A stretch of DNA of 24,134 bases, from assembly GCA_038215095.1 (NCBI GenBank), contig JBBQRG010000047.1, positions 1 through 24,134 of the forward strand, in the 5' to 3' direction. The stretch comes from DATACN01 sp038215095 (GTDB lineage: Bacteria; Actinomycetota; Thermoleophilia; Solirubrobacterales; Thermoleophilaceae). The stretch's first letter is position 1. Every line of letters starts with the position of its first letter. The position numbers were made by a program, and so were the translations under genes. The notes beneath the pieces were generated by a model. It was not told the DNA's origin. It saw only the letters and a program-made list of their open reading frames with translations, and did not search any database. This document shows positions 1 to 6,948 of the stretch, piece by piece.

Positions 1-174
1 GATGGGCTTGCGGTCCGCGATCGCCCTCGCGATCAGGACAGAGGCATCTGCCGAGTCGGCGGGGATGAACACGGTCCCGTCGGGATAGCGCCCGTGGCTG
101 GCATCGTCGACAGCAATCCGACCGAGCAAGTCGAATGAGGCGTCGGTGCCAGGTGTGCGGGCTAGGTGTGCCAT
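1..174 (-). CDS. Hypothetical protein, 3' end beyond the window
   Basis: An ATG at 174 opens a minus-strand frame that runs without a stop to the left edge, giving 58 residues beginning MAHLARTPGTDASF. The residue mix, with VFIPADSADASVLIARAIAD near the edge, looks like a genuine protein, but I do not recognise the family. The start overlaps the stop of the ORF upstream by 13 bases (162-174), an arrangement typical of translationally coupled genes. No clear Shine-Dalgarno sequence precedes the ATG. The C-terminal part and function cannot be judged here. Confidence 0.5.
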   Translation of the reverse strand, partial: MAHLARTPGTDASFDLLGRIAVDDASHGRYPDGTVFIPADSADASVLIARAIADRKPI

Positions 175-398
175 GACTCAATGATCGCTTCCCAATGGGT
201 CTTCAGATGCGCGATCGCGACGGGAATCGCCTCGCTCGTGGGACCTGGATGGAACGCCTCAAGATCCTGTTTTCCGCTGCTGTCCACCCAGGACGGTAGT
301 CCTTGATCGGCTCGGCTCAGGTTTTCGCGAAGGGCCGCTTCGAGAATCCAGGGACGTCCTGTCTTCCGACTGCAGAAAACAGCCTCCGACTCCCACAG
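162..398 (-). other. Possible short or 5'-truncated coding sequence
   Basis: A minus-strand frame ending at a TAG at 162-164 reads as plausible protein over its last 78 or so codons (C-terminus ...HLKTHWEAIIESWHT). It has no ATG. The only in-frame conventional start is a GTG at 287, and a CTG lies at 398. Upstream the frame merges into the antisense shadow of the ferritin-like gene. The stretch looks less GC-rich than its neighbours. It may be the remnant of a gene whose 5' part was lost, or a short gene with an unusual start. The family is not recognised. Confidence 0.3.
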
Positions 399-456
399 CG
401 CCCCTGGACCGCCCCTCTTCTTGGAGGGACGGTTCCCGGGGACGGCCTCGGTGGTG

Positions 457-1479
457 CTAGGCGTTGGCGAGGTCGCGCTCGGCCGCCTTGAGTACACCGG
501 CGCGGTTCTTGTGTGCCCGCTCGTAAGAGCGCACGTCCTTTGCCCGCTCGTCGTCGCCCTCGCCGAGGACGGACTCGATGTCGGCGACGGATAGCTCGTC
601 ATAACCCGGCCACGGCTCGTCGCCGCGCAGGGATGTGACCTTGCCAAGGACCGTGGCCCGGTTCTCGTGCTTGCGCTCGTAGGAGTCGACCTTGGCCAAC
701 TCGATCTGGGAGAGGTCGCCAAGCTTGCCCGAGATCTCCTCGGCCGTGAGCTTGTCATAGCGAGCGATGGCGAGGTCCTCCTCGGAGGCCACCGCGCCCT
801 TGACCTGGCCTTCGGCCTGGGCGACGCCCGGGACCTTGCGAGCTTGGCGCGCACCTTGCTTAGCGCGCGCGGTCGTGCTGCGAGCGGTTTCCTTGGCCGT
901 TTCGCCTCCGGCGCGTGCCGCGTCGGCCGCGCCCGTCTTGGAAACGTCATAGGAGCCCTTGCCGTCAACTTCCGCCCCGACCACCGCGTCGGTGAGCCTG
1001 GGAATCTCCCCCAGTACACGGTCGAGCATCTCCTGCTCGTCGGAACGGATCGAGGCGGCCAGGTCGGCCGTCGTGGCGTCACCGACCGAGCGCGCGAGGC
1101 GCTCTAGCGCGGTGTAGGTCGCGATTTCGAGCGCCTCGGTGGCGCAGGCGTCCTTCGCGTTCTTGAGCACCTTCTCCTCCCCGCCGCTACCGCGGACGAG
1201 GTCAAGCGGGGTCTTGGCGAATGCCAGCACCTGCCCGAGCGCGCCCCCGGCCGCCCCGAGGCCTACCTGCAGGGGGTTCTTGCCATAGTCGAGATCTGTC
1301 AGCCGCTCCTGTACACGCTCGGCGTGGCCCTGCGTCTCCTTCAGGTGCTTCTCCAGCCCGGTGCGGTAAGAGCCCGCGGGGGTCATCGCGATCTGGGACT
1401 GCAGCACGCGAGTCAAGCCGATCTCGGTGGAATGGGCTTCGTTGAGGTACTGCACGATCTTCTGCTTGGACTGACTCAT
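457..1479 (-). CDS. Ferritin-like domain protein with C-terminal two-repeat module
   Basis: The protein is 340 residues from the ATG at 1479, which follows TGGAGG at a good distance. The frame stays open to an ATG at 1521, but that start has no such signal. Residues about 5-165 form a ferritin-like/DUF892-like helical bundle with the expected acidic and His positions (NEAHSTEIGL, ETQGHAER, ATEALEIATY, DEQEMLDRV). A polar Ala/Thr/Arg-rich linker at about 180-215 leads to a C-terminal module that carries two copies of a YDxL...SYERxHxNR unit, joined by DEPWPGYDE. That module is about 130 residues long and is paralogous to the whole protein encoded at 1563-1967. Ferritin-like proteins of this type are linked to stress. 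Iron binding and any role of the repeats are inference. Confidence 0.75.
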   Translation of the reverse strand: MSQSKQKIVQYLNEAHSTEIGLTRVLQSQIAMTPAGSYRTGLEKHLKETQGHAERVQERLTDLDYGKNPLQVGLGAAGGALGQVLAFAKTPLDLVRGSGGEEKVLKNAKDACATEALEIATYTALERLARSVGDATTADLAASIRSDEQEMLDRVLGEIPRLTDAVVGAEVDGKGSYDVSKTGAADAARAGGETAKETARSTTARAKQGARQARKVPGVAQAEGQVKGAVASEEDLAIARYDKLTAEEISGKLGDLSQIELAKVDSYERKHENRATVLGKVTSLRGDEPWPGYDELSVADIESVLGEGDDERAKDVRSYERAHKNRAGVLKAAERDLANA

Positions 1480-1562
1480 CGAGTCGGGCCTCCAGTTCAT
1501 GGGCGTTTGCATTCGGGCCATCGCGCTGCTGCCGGTAAGTCAGGCGCGTTGCTGGTCTAGCG

Positions 1563-1967
1563 CTACTTGCGGTCGATGCGCGTGTCGGCCGCCTCGACTA
1601 CGGTGACGCGGTCCTTGTGCTCGCGCTCGTAGGTGCGGACTTGGCGCGCTGTCTCGGCATCGCCAGTGGTCAACGCCCCGGTGATGGCCTCGACACCGGC
1701 CTCGTCGTAGCCCGGCCACGGCTCTTCGCCGGTGAGCTTTGCGATCTTGTCGATGATCGTCGCGCGGTTCTTGCGCTTGCGCTCGTAGGCGCCGATCGTT
1801 CGCAGCTCACGCTGGGAGAAACCCTTCAGCTTGCCCGCGATCTCCTCGACGCTCTGCTTGTCGTAGTCCTTGATCGGCAGATCCTGCTCAGTGGCCACGG
1901 CGCCAGTCAGGGCGCCCTCGGCCGCTGCCATGCCGGGCATCTTGCGGACTTTGTCAGCAATACTCAT
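1563..1967 (-). CDS. Small stand-alone two-repeat protein, paralogue of the ferritin-like protein's C-terminus
   Basis: The protein is 134 residues, with AAGGAG seven bases before the ATG at 1967. The whole sequence aligns by eye with the last 130 residues of the gene at 457-1479. It starts with RKMPGMAAAEG against RKVPGVAQAEG. It continues with GAVATEQDL and YDKQSVEEIAGKL, then AYERKRKNRATI, EEPWPGYDE and finally TYEREHKDRVTV. There is no signal peptide or membrane segment; it is charged and helical. It lies 83 bases upstream of the ferritin-like gene on the same strand, so the two are probably co-transcribed and arose by duplication or domain shedding. I recall the unit as a conserved actinobacterial domain of unknown function. 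No function is claimed. Confidence 0.75.
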   Translation of the reverse strand: MSIADKVRKMPGMAAAEGALTGAVATEQDLPIKDYDKQSVEEIAGKLKGFSQRELRTIGAYERKRKNRATIIDKIAKLTGEEPWPGYDEAGVEAITGALTTGDAETARQVRTYEREHKDRVTVVEAADTRIDRK

Positions 1968-2358
1968 ATAGGTCTCCTTCGGTCGGGTCAGATGGGGCTG
2001 GCGAGAATCCAGCCTGCGCTCGTGGCGGTTGCGGGCCTGGCCGGGACGGCTGAGCGTGTGCCGGCGTCGGGGGGATTTCGGTCTTCCCAGATCCCCTCGC
2101 CCTCTTCGGGGCCGACTTTCGATCCACGGGCGGCAGCGCGGATAGTGATATCTAAGCGCCGCCGCTCCTTACCTACCCGTTCCCACGGGGCGCAACCGAC
2201 TACCGGTCGGCGACCGCCCCGACTCGTGTGGCCGACGCGGCCGTATTGAGGGCCTACTTGACGCCTGCCTCCCGGGAGGCAGGCAGGCCGGGCCGCATTG
2301 CATCCCGAAACACCACCTCGTCACAGAAGGATCGCCCGTTCCCCCTACCGTCGGCTGG
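1968..2358. other. Intergenic region between divergent genes
   Basis: This 391-base region separates the minus-strand two-repeat protein from the plus-strand SCP2-like gene, so it should hold both promoters. I see a short AT-rich patch at about 2143-2156 (gatagtgatatcta) that could hold a -10 element, and a perfect palindrome at 2263-2284, listed separately. ORFs running through the region are antisense or low-complexity shadows. Nothing else is recognisable. Confidence 0.5.
2263..2284. repeat. Perfect 22-bp palindrome
   Basis: The half-site gcctgcctccc is followed at once by its exact reverse complement, with no spacer and no T-tract. It lies 75 bases upstream of the SCP2-like start and 296 bases upstream of the small two-repeat gene. 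Because both flanking genes point away from it, an operator or a cruciform-type element fits better than a terminator. Confidence 0.6.
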
Positions 2359-2826
2359 ATGACAACGAACCAACATGAGACAAATGACACGGAGTCCAGC
2401 TCGTCGCCGGCCAAGCTCGAAGGGCCCCCGGTGCAGCTGGGACACATGGAGCCCAACGGCATCTCGGCGAGCATGTACGGGCTCGTTGCGCTGGGGAATA
2501 CAAGACGGCCGGAGGTCGCCAGCCAACTCCGCGGCAAGGTGGAGCTGCGCTTCCGAGAGGACTTCGCCCCCGTGCGCTTGGACTTCGCCGCCGACTGCGT
2601 GCTCGTCGAGGACGCTGACGAGCAGAACGGCTGGGACCCGGAGCTCGTGATCTCAGGGTCCCTGCCCGACATCGTCCAGCTGACCGCGGCTCCGCTCTTC
2701 GCCGGGGTGCCCAAGCTCACCCATCGCCGAGGTCGCGCTGCGCTCGCCAGCATGGCGGGCGGAAAGGTCAAGATCGAAGGCAGCGCCGTCCTGGCGCGGC
2801 GGCTTCTGAAGCTGCTCGAAATCTGA
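2359..2826 (+). CDS. SCP2-like sterol/lipid-binding domain protein
   Basis: The protein is 155 residues. Residues from about 50 to the end fit the SCP-2 fold. An amphipathic start leads to VELRFREDFAPVRLDF and a strand pair around DPELVISGSLPDIVQLT, and the end is GGKVKIEGSAVLARRLLKLLEI, the usual closing helix of SCP2 domains that covers the lipid tunnel. The first 30 residues are polar and disordered, and no SD precedes the ATG at 2359. An ATG at 2446 (MEPNG) is an alternative start. There is no signal peptide, so the product is cytosolic. The ligand is unknown. The gene stands alone and converges on nhaA. Confidence 0.7.
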   Translation: MTTNQHETNDTESSSSPAKLEGPPVQLGHMEPNGISASMYGLVALGNTRRPEVASQLRGKVELRFREDFAPVRLDFAADCVLVEDADEQNGWDPELVISGSLPDIVQLTAAPLFAGVPKLTHRRGRAALASMAGGKVKIEGSAVLARRLLKLLEI

Positions 2827-2916
2827 CATTGGTCAAGACCGCGTCGTCGCGGCGCACCCGGGGCACCCCTCGGCTGCACCGCGTGCCTTTCGGGCGCGAG
2901 CCTTCTCGGGCGAGCC

Positions 2917-4833
2917 TCAGCGCACCTGCGCGACCTCGGGCGATCCACCACGGGCCCGTGCGCGTGCGGCGCGGACCGTCTGGGTGAGGGTCGCGACGTC
3001 GTAGGCGCCCTGGTGGCGCTTGCCGTTGATGAAGAAGCTGGGCGTGCCGGCCACCCCGCTCGCGTCGGCTGATGCCACGTCGGCAGCGACGCGCGGAGCG
3101 TGCTTGTGGCTGCGCAGATCGTCCCAGAGCCGCTCCATGTCGAGGCCGAGCCCCTCCGCGTAGTCGGCGACGTGGGCCGGCTGCAGCTCGCCCTGGTGCT
3201 CGAGCAGTATGTCGTGCATCTCCCAGAACGCGCCCTGCTCGGCCGCCGCCTCGGACGCCTCGGCAGCCATCTGAGCGTTCTCATGGACGTCGGTCAGCGG
3301 CAGGTGGCGCCACACGTAGCGCAACTCGTCGCCGAACGAGTCGAGCAGCTCGCGAATCACGACCTCGGCCTGGCCGCAGTAGGAGCACTGGTAGTCGCCG
3401 TACTCGACGAGGGTGACCGGCGCCGCCTCCGAGCCGCGCACGTGGTCGCGGTCGGGATCGACGTCGTCGGAGAGGTCGAGGAGGTCGTCCCTGGTGGCGG
3501 CTATCTGGCGAGCGCGGAGACCCGCGGGCAGCATCCTGATCGCCCGGAGCACGACCCACCCGGCCAGCGATGCCACCACAGCCGCGGCCAGCACGCCGAG
3601 CTTTGCCTCCTCGAGCGCCCGGCCCTGGAAGGCGATGCTCGAGATCAGCAGAGAAACGGTGAACCCGATGCCCGCGACGGTCGCTCCGCCGGCGAGCACG
3701 GGCCAGCTCAGCGCCCTGCGCATCCCGCCGAGCCGCGGCCGCGAGGCGAGCCAGCTGGCGCCGAGGATGCCGATTGGCTTGCCGAGCACGTACCCGAACA
3801 GGATGCCGAGGGTGATCGGCGACCTGACGGCGGCGGAGAGCAGCTCGCCATCCACCGCGATGCCGGCGTTGGCGAGGGCGAACAGCGGCACGATCAGGAA
3901 GCTCGTCCACGGGTGGAGACGGTGCTGGAGGCGCTCGTTGGGCGAGATCGCCGACACCACTCCGAGCTGGGCCGAGCGCGCGAGCTGGGCCGTCGGCTGC
4001 TCGCGGAAGGAGCGCGTCAGCTCGGTGACCCGCTCGAGGTCGGTACGCACGGGCGGGTAAGCGCTGGTGACCAGGCCGACCGCGAGCCCCGAGACCACCG
4101 GATCGATGCCCGACTCCAGGAGCGCGACCCACACCCCGACGCCGAGAAGCGCGGCGGCGGAGCGCCGCCATGTGACGGGCGCCCACCGCAGGGCGAGCAG
4201 CACGCCGAACAGACCGACCGCCGCGGCGAGCGCGACGACCGAGATCTGCTCCGTGTAGACCGTTGCGATCACCAGCAGCGCCACGAGGTCGTCGACGACG
4301 GCGACCGAGAGCATGGCGACCCGCAGGCGAGTGCCGCTGGGGGCCGCCAGCGCCAGCACGCCCAGCACGAATGCCGTGTCGGTCGACATGGCCGCCCCCC
4401 ACCCGCTCGCGCCGTCACCTCCCGCGTTGAAGCCCAGGTAGATGAGCACCGGCACCACCAGGCCCCCCGCCGCTGCCGCCACCGGGAGCGTCAGGCGCCT
4501 CCGCTCGCGCAACTCCCCCATGTCGAGCTCGCGCTTGGCCTCGAGCCCGACGACCAGGAAGAAGAACGTCATCAGCCCCTCGTTGACCCAGTGGCGCAGG
4601 TCGAGCGAGATCGCCGAGTCGCCCAGGCGGATCGCGAGGTCGGTCGACCACAGCGACTCGTAGATCCCTGACCAGGGCGAGTTCGCCCACAGCAGCGCGG
4701 CGACCGTCGCGGCCAGCAGGGCGACGGCGCCGCCGGTCTCGTTGCTGAGGAAGTCGCGCAGCGGGGACGCGAGGTTGCGCGCCCAGGCCGTGCGGTCCCT
4801 GAAGGACGTCGCGGCCGCGGGGGCGGCGCTCAA
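2917..4833 (-). CDS. nhaA: Na+/H+ antiporter NhaA fused to a DsbA-like thioredoxin domain
   Basis: The protein is 638 residues. About 25-435 is NhaA: STDTAFVLGVLAL holds Asp152, AVVDDLVALLVIA holds the paired Asp181/Asp182 of the ion site, and GYVLGKPIG holds Lys352, matching the key residues of E. coli NhaA. About 465-625 is a DsbA-like domain with a CSYC active site (483-486) and the cis-proline motif GTPSFF (Pro598). Such NhaA-DsbA fusions occur in actinobacteria. The first usable start is TTG at 4833, because an in-frame TGA lies at 4873-4871. A 14-codon ORF with a better SD ends across this TTG. The NhaA part exchanges Na+ for protons at the membrane. The redox domain's role is unknown. 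Confidence 0.9.
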   Translation of the reverse strand: MSAAPAAATSFRDRTAWARNLASPLRDFLSNETGGAVALLAATVAALLWANSPWSGIYESLWSTDLAIRLGDSAISLDLRHWVNEGLMTFFFLVVGLEAKRELDMGELRERRRLTLPVAAAAGGLVVPVLIYLGFNAGGDGASGWGAAMSTDTAFVLGVLALAAPSGTRLRVAMLSVAVVDDLVALLVIATVYTEQISVVALAAAVGLFGVLLALRWAPVTWRRSAAALLGVGVWVALLESGIDPVVSGLAVGLVTSAYPPVRTDLERVTELTRSFREQPTAQLARSAQLGVVSAISPNERLQHRLHPWTSFLIVPLFALANAGIAVDGELLSAAVRSPITLGILFGYVLGKPIGILGASWLASRPRLGGMRRALSWPVLAGGATVAGIGFTVSLLISSIAFQGRALEEAKLGVLAAAVVASLAGWVVLRAIRMLPAGLRARQIAATRDDLLDLSDDVDPDRDHVRGSEAAPVTLVEYGDYQCSYCGQAEVVIRELLDSFGDELRYVWRHLPLTDVHENAQMAAEASEAAAEQGAFWEMHDILLEHQGELQPAHVADYAEGLGLDMERLWDDLRSHKHAPRVAADVASADASGVAGTPSFFINGKRHQGAYDVATLTQTVRAARARARGGSPEVAQVR

Positions 4834-4874
4834 CCGGTCGGTCCGAACCGCTCGGTGGAGGTGAAGTTGCTCAT
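4830..4874 (-). CDS. Possible 14-codon leader ORF overlapping the nhaA start
   Basis: An ATG at 4874 with AGGGG seven bases upstream encodes MSNFTSTERFGPTG. Its TGA (4832-4830) overlaps the TTG start of nhaA as TTGA. This could be a leader peptide that couples translation to nhaA. It could instead be the true N-terminus, displaced by one base through a frameshift or sequence error. No homology is claimed. Confidence 0.35.
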   Translation of the reverse strand: MSNFTSTERFGPTG

Positions 4875-4964
4875 GTCAGGCCCCTAGCGGCGACGGCGGA
4901 ATGCGAGTCTGATGGTAAAGACCGAGTCGAGCACTCCTTCGCTGCCTATGCAATGCTGTGGCAG

Positions 4965-5357
4965 ATGGCGAGCGACTTGACGTTGGGCGACGCGGCGCGG
5001 GCGATCGGGGTGAGCATCGACACGCTGCGGCGCTGGGATCGTGCCGGCAAGCTGCAGACCACGCGCGACGAGCGCAATCAGCGGCGCGTTCCCAGCAGCG
5101 AGGTGGAGCGGCTGACGGCGCATCCATCGCGCCATGCCGCCGGCGACGCGCTCTCGGCGCGCAACCGCTTCTCGGGGGTCGTGCGCTCGGTCGAGGTGGA
5201 CGGGGTGATGGCGCTCGTGGAGATCGAAGCCGGTCCGCACCGGATCACGGCGGCGATCACCCGCGACGCCGTCGAGGAGCTGGGGTTGACCGAGGGCATG
5301 CGGGCGACGGCGACCGTGAAGGCGACGTCGGTGATGGTCGAAAGGGGCGATGGATGA
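4965..5357 (+). CDS. MerR-type HTH/TOBE molybdate-responsive regulator
   Basis: The protein is 130 residues from the ATG at 4965 (MASDLTLGDAARAIG). An ATG at 4953 is also possible, and neither has a clear SD. The N-terminal 50 residues are a MerR-like winged helix (GDAARAIGVSIDTLRRWDRAGKL). Residues about 65-128 are a single TOBE/Mop domain (SARNRFSGVVRSVEV ... ATVKATSVMVE), the fold that binds molybdate or tungstate. It opens the molybdate operon, and its TGA overlaps the modA ATG as ATGA. By analogy with ModE it probably senses oxyanion and controls this operon, although its HTH is of a different family. The control itself is inferred. Confidence 0.85.
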   Translation: MASDLTLGDAARAIGVSIDTLRRWDRAGKLQTTRDERNQRRVPSSEVERLTAHPSRHAAGDALSARNRFSGVVRSVEVDGVMALVEIEAGPHRITAAITRDAVEELGLTEGMRATATVKATSVMVERGDG

Positions 5358-6145
5358 CGCTTCGACGGCTGCTCGGGGTGCTGCTGTCCGCGGCGGTGCT
5401 GACGGGGGCGGGATGCGGCAGCGACGACGGCGGGAGCGACGGCGCCTCCTCGGGTGCTTCGAAGCCGAAGCTCACGGTGTCGGCCGCGGCGTCGCTCAAG
5501 AAAGCGTTCACCGCCTATGGCACGGCGTTCCAGGACGCGTCGGCTCGGTTCTCGTTCGCCGGCTCTGACGAGTTGGCGGCGCAGATCCAGCAGGGCGTCA
5601 AGCCCGATGTCTACGCGGCGGCGAACACCAAGCTGCCCGAGCAGCTGTTCATGAAGGGCCTGGTCGAGAAGCCGACGGTGTTTGCCCGCAACCGGCTGGT
5701 GCTCACCGTCCCGGCGAGCAACGCGAAGGTCGGCTCGCTAGCGGACGTCGAGCGGCCGGGGGTCACGTTGGCAGTCGGCTCGAAGTCGGTGCCCGTCGGC
5801 TCTTACACGCGCACGGTGCTCGGGAAGCTGCCGGAGGGCGAGAGCAAGGCGATTCTCGCGAACGTGCGCTCGGAGGAGCCCGACGTGGCGGGCATCGTCG
5901 GCAAGCTCACCCAGGGCGCAGTCGACGCGGGCTTCGTCTACATCACTGACGTGACCGGTACTGAGGGAAAGCTCAAGGCGGTCGAGCTGCCCAAGGAGCT
6001 CCAGCCCTCGGTCGCTTACGGCGTCGCGGTGGTCAAGGGGGCCAAGCAGCCGCGCCAGGCGCAGGCGTTCATCGACGGCCTGCTCTCGGGGGCCGGGCGC
6101 CAGGCCCTCGATAAGGCTGGATTCGAGCCGCCGCCGCCGGGGTGA
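5354..6145 (+). CDS. modA: Molybdate ABC transporter substrate-binding lipoprotein ModA
   Basis: The protein is 263 residues. The ATG at 5354 has AAAGGGG just upstream. The N-terminal signal is followed by Cys21 in LTGAGC, so it is a likely lipoprotein, though the box has Gly at -3. Mature-protein motifs fit ModA: VSAAASLKKAF and SFAGSDELAAQIQQG for the oxyanion-contacting serines, DVYAAAN, and GFVYITDV for the late ligand loop. It captures molybdate or tungstate outside the membrane and hands it to ModB. Its stop overlaps the modB GTG. The close link with a TOBE regulator and a ModC bearing a TOBE domain supports molybdate over other anions. Confidence 0.92.
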   Translation: MTLRRLLGVLLSAAVLTGAGCGSDDGGSDGASSGASKPKLTVSAAASLKKAFTAYGTAFQDASARFSFAGSDELAAQIQQGVKPDVYAAANTKLPEQLFMKGLVEKPTVFARNRLVLTVPASNAKVGSLADVERPGVTLAVGSKSVPVGSYTRTVLGKLPEGESKAILANVRSEEPDVAGIVGKLTQGAVDAGFVYITDVTGTEGKLKAVELPKELQPSVAYGVAVVKGAKQPRQAQAFIDGLLSGAGRQALDKAGFEPPPPG

Positions 6146-6948
6146 GGCACAGCGGCTGGTTCTCCTTCGTCGTGCTGGTGCCGATGCTCGCGGTCGTCCT
6201 ATGCTTCTTGACGCTGCCTATCGTCGCGATCTTCGTTGACACGGGGCCGCTCGACCTGCTCTCGAGCCTTGGTGAGGACGGCGCGTTGGAGGCGCTGCGG
6301 CTCAGCCTGACCTGCAGCGCGATCGCGGTCGGCTTCATCGTGCTGTTCGGCACGCCCGCCGCCTACCTGCTGGCCAGGCGTCGCTTTCGCGGGCGCGCGG
6401 TGCTGGTGACGCTTGTGGAGCTGCCGCTGGTCCTGCCGCCGGCGGTCGCTGGGATCGGCCTGCTCGCCGCGCTGGGACCCAAAGGGGTGCTCGGCGGCCT
6501 GGTCGAGGACGCGGGCATCCGCCTCGTGCTCACCACAGCCGGCGTGATCCTGGCGCTGACCTTTGTCGCCGCCCCGTTCTACCTGCGCCAGGCGCAATCG
6601 GCGTTCGAGGCGCTCGATCGCACTTGGCTCGAAGCATCGCGCACGCTCGGCGCCTCCGAGGCGCGCACTTTCCTGCGCGTGGCGATCCCCACCGCAGGCC
6701 CCGGACTGATCTCGGGGCTGGCGCTCGCCTGGGGCCGTGCGCTGGGCGAGTTCGGCGCGACGCTCATGTTCGCCGGCTCGTTCCGCGGCATCACCCAGAC
6801 GGTGCCGCTGGCCATCTACGAGCGCTTCTCCACCGACTTCACCGGTGCGCTGGCCCTCTCGGCCGTCCTTGTTGCCGTCTCCGCCGCGCTGTTGCTGTCG
6901 GTAAAGCTGCTCAGCGGCTCGGCGTGGCTCGGCAGTGCTGCGCGTTGA
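6142..6948 (+). CDS. modB: Molybdate ABC transporter permease ModB
   Basis: The protein is 268 residues, starting at a GTG that overlaps the modA stop (GTGA). Several hydrophobic spans are visible, beginning with FVVLVPMLAVVLCFLTLPIVAIF. The cytoplasmic EAA loop, EASRTLGASEARTFLRVAIP followed by GPGLISG, is the contact site for ModC. GRALGEFGATLMFAGS is characteristic of the CysTWA/ModB permease family. It forms the membrane channel of the ModABC importer. Its last 14 bases overlap modC. Confidence 0.92.
   Translation: MRHSGWFSFVVLVPMLAVVLCFLTLPIVAIFVDTGPLDLLSSLGEDGALEALRLSLTCSAIAVGFIVLFGTPAAYLLARRRFRGRAVLVTLVELPLVLPPAVAGIGLLAALGPKGVLGGLVEDAGIRLVLTTAGVILALTFVAAPFYLRQAQSAFEALDRTWLEASRTLGASEARTFLRVAIPTAGPGLISGLALAWGRALGEFGATLMFAGSFRGITQTVPLAIYERFSTDFTGALALSAVLVAVSAALLLSVKLLSGSAWLGSAAR

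Noticed and set aside
1617..2249. 210-codon plus-strand ORF
   Set aside because: It is antisense to the small two-repeat gene and continues into intergenic DNA; no domain and no SD.
2827..2916. Possible terminator between the SCP2-like gene and nhaA
   Set aside because: The repeated GGGCG(C)GAGCC elements are direct, not inverted, and no T-tract is present.
3100..4671. 523-codon plus-strand ORF
   Set aside because: It lies antisense to nhaA, is rich in Arg/His/Gln/Asp with no motifs, and is a third-position GC shadow.
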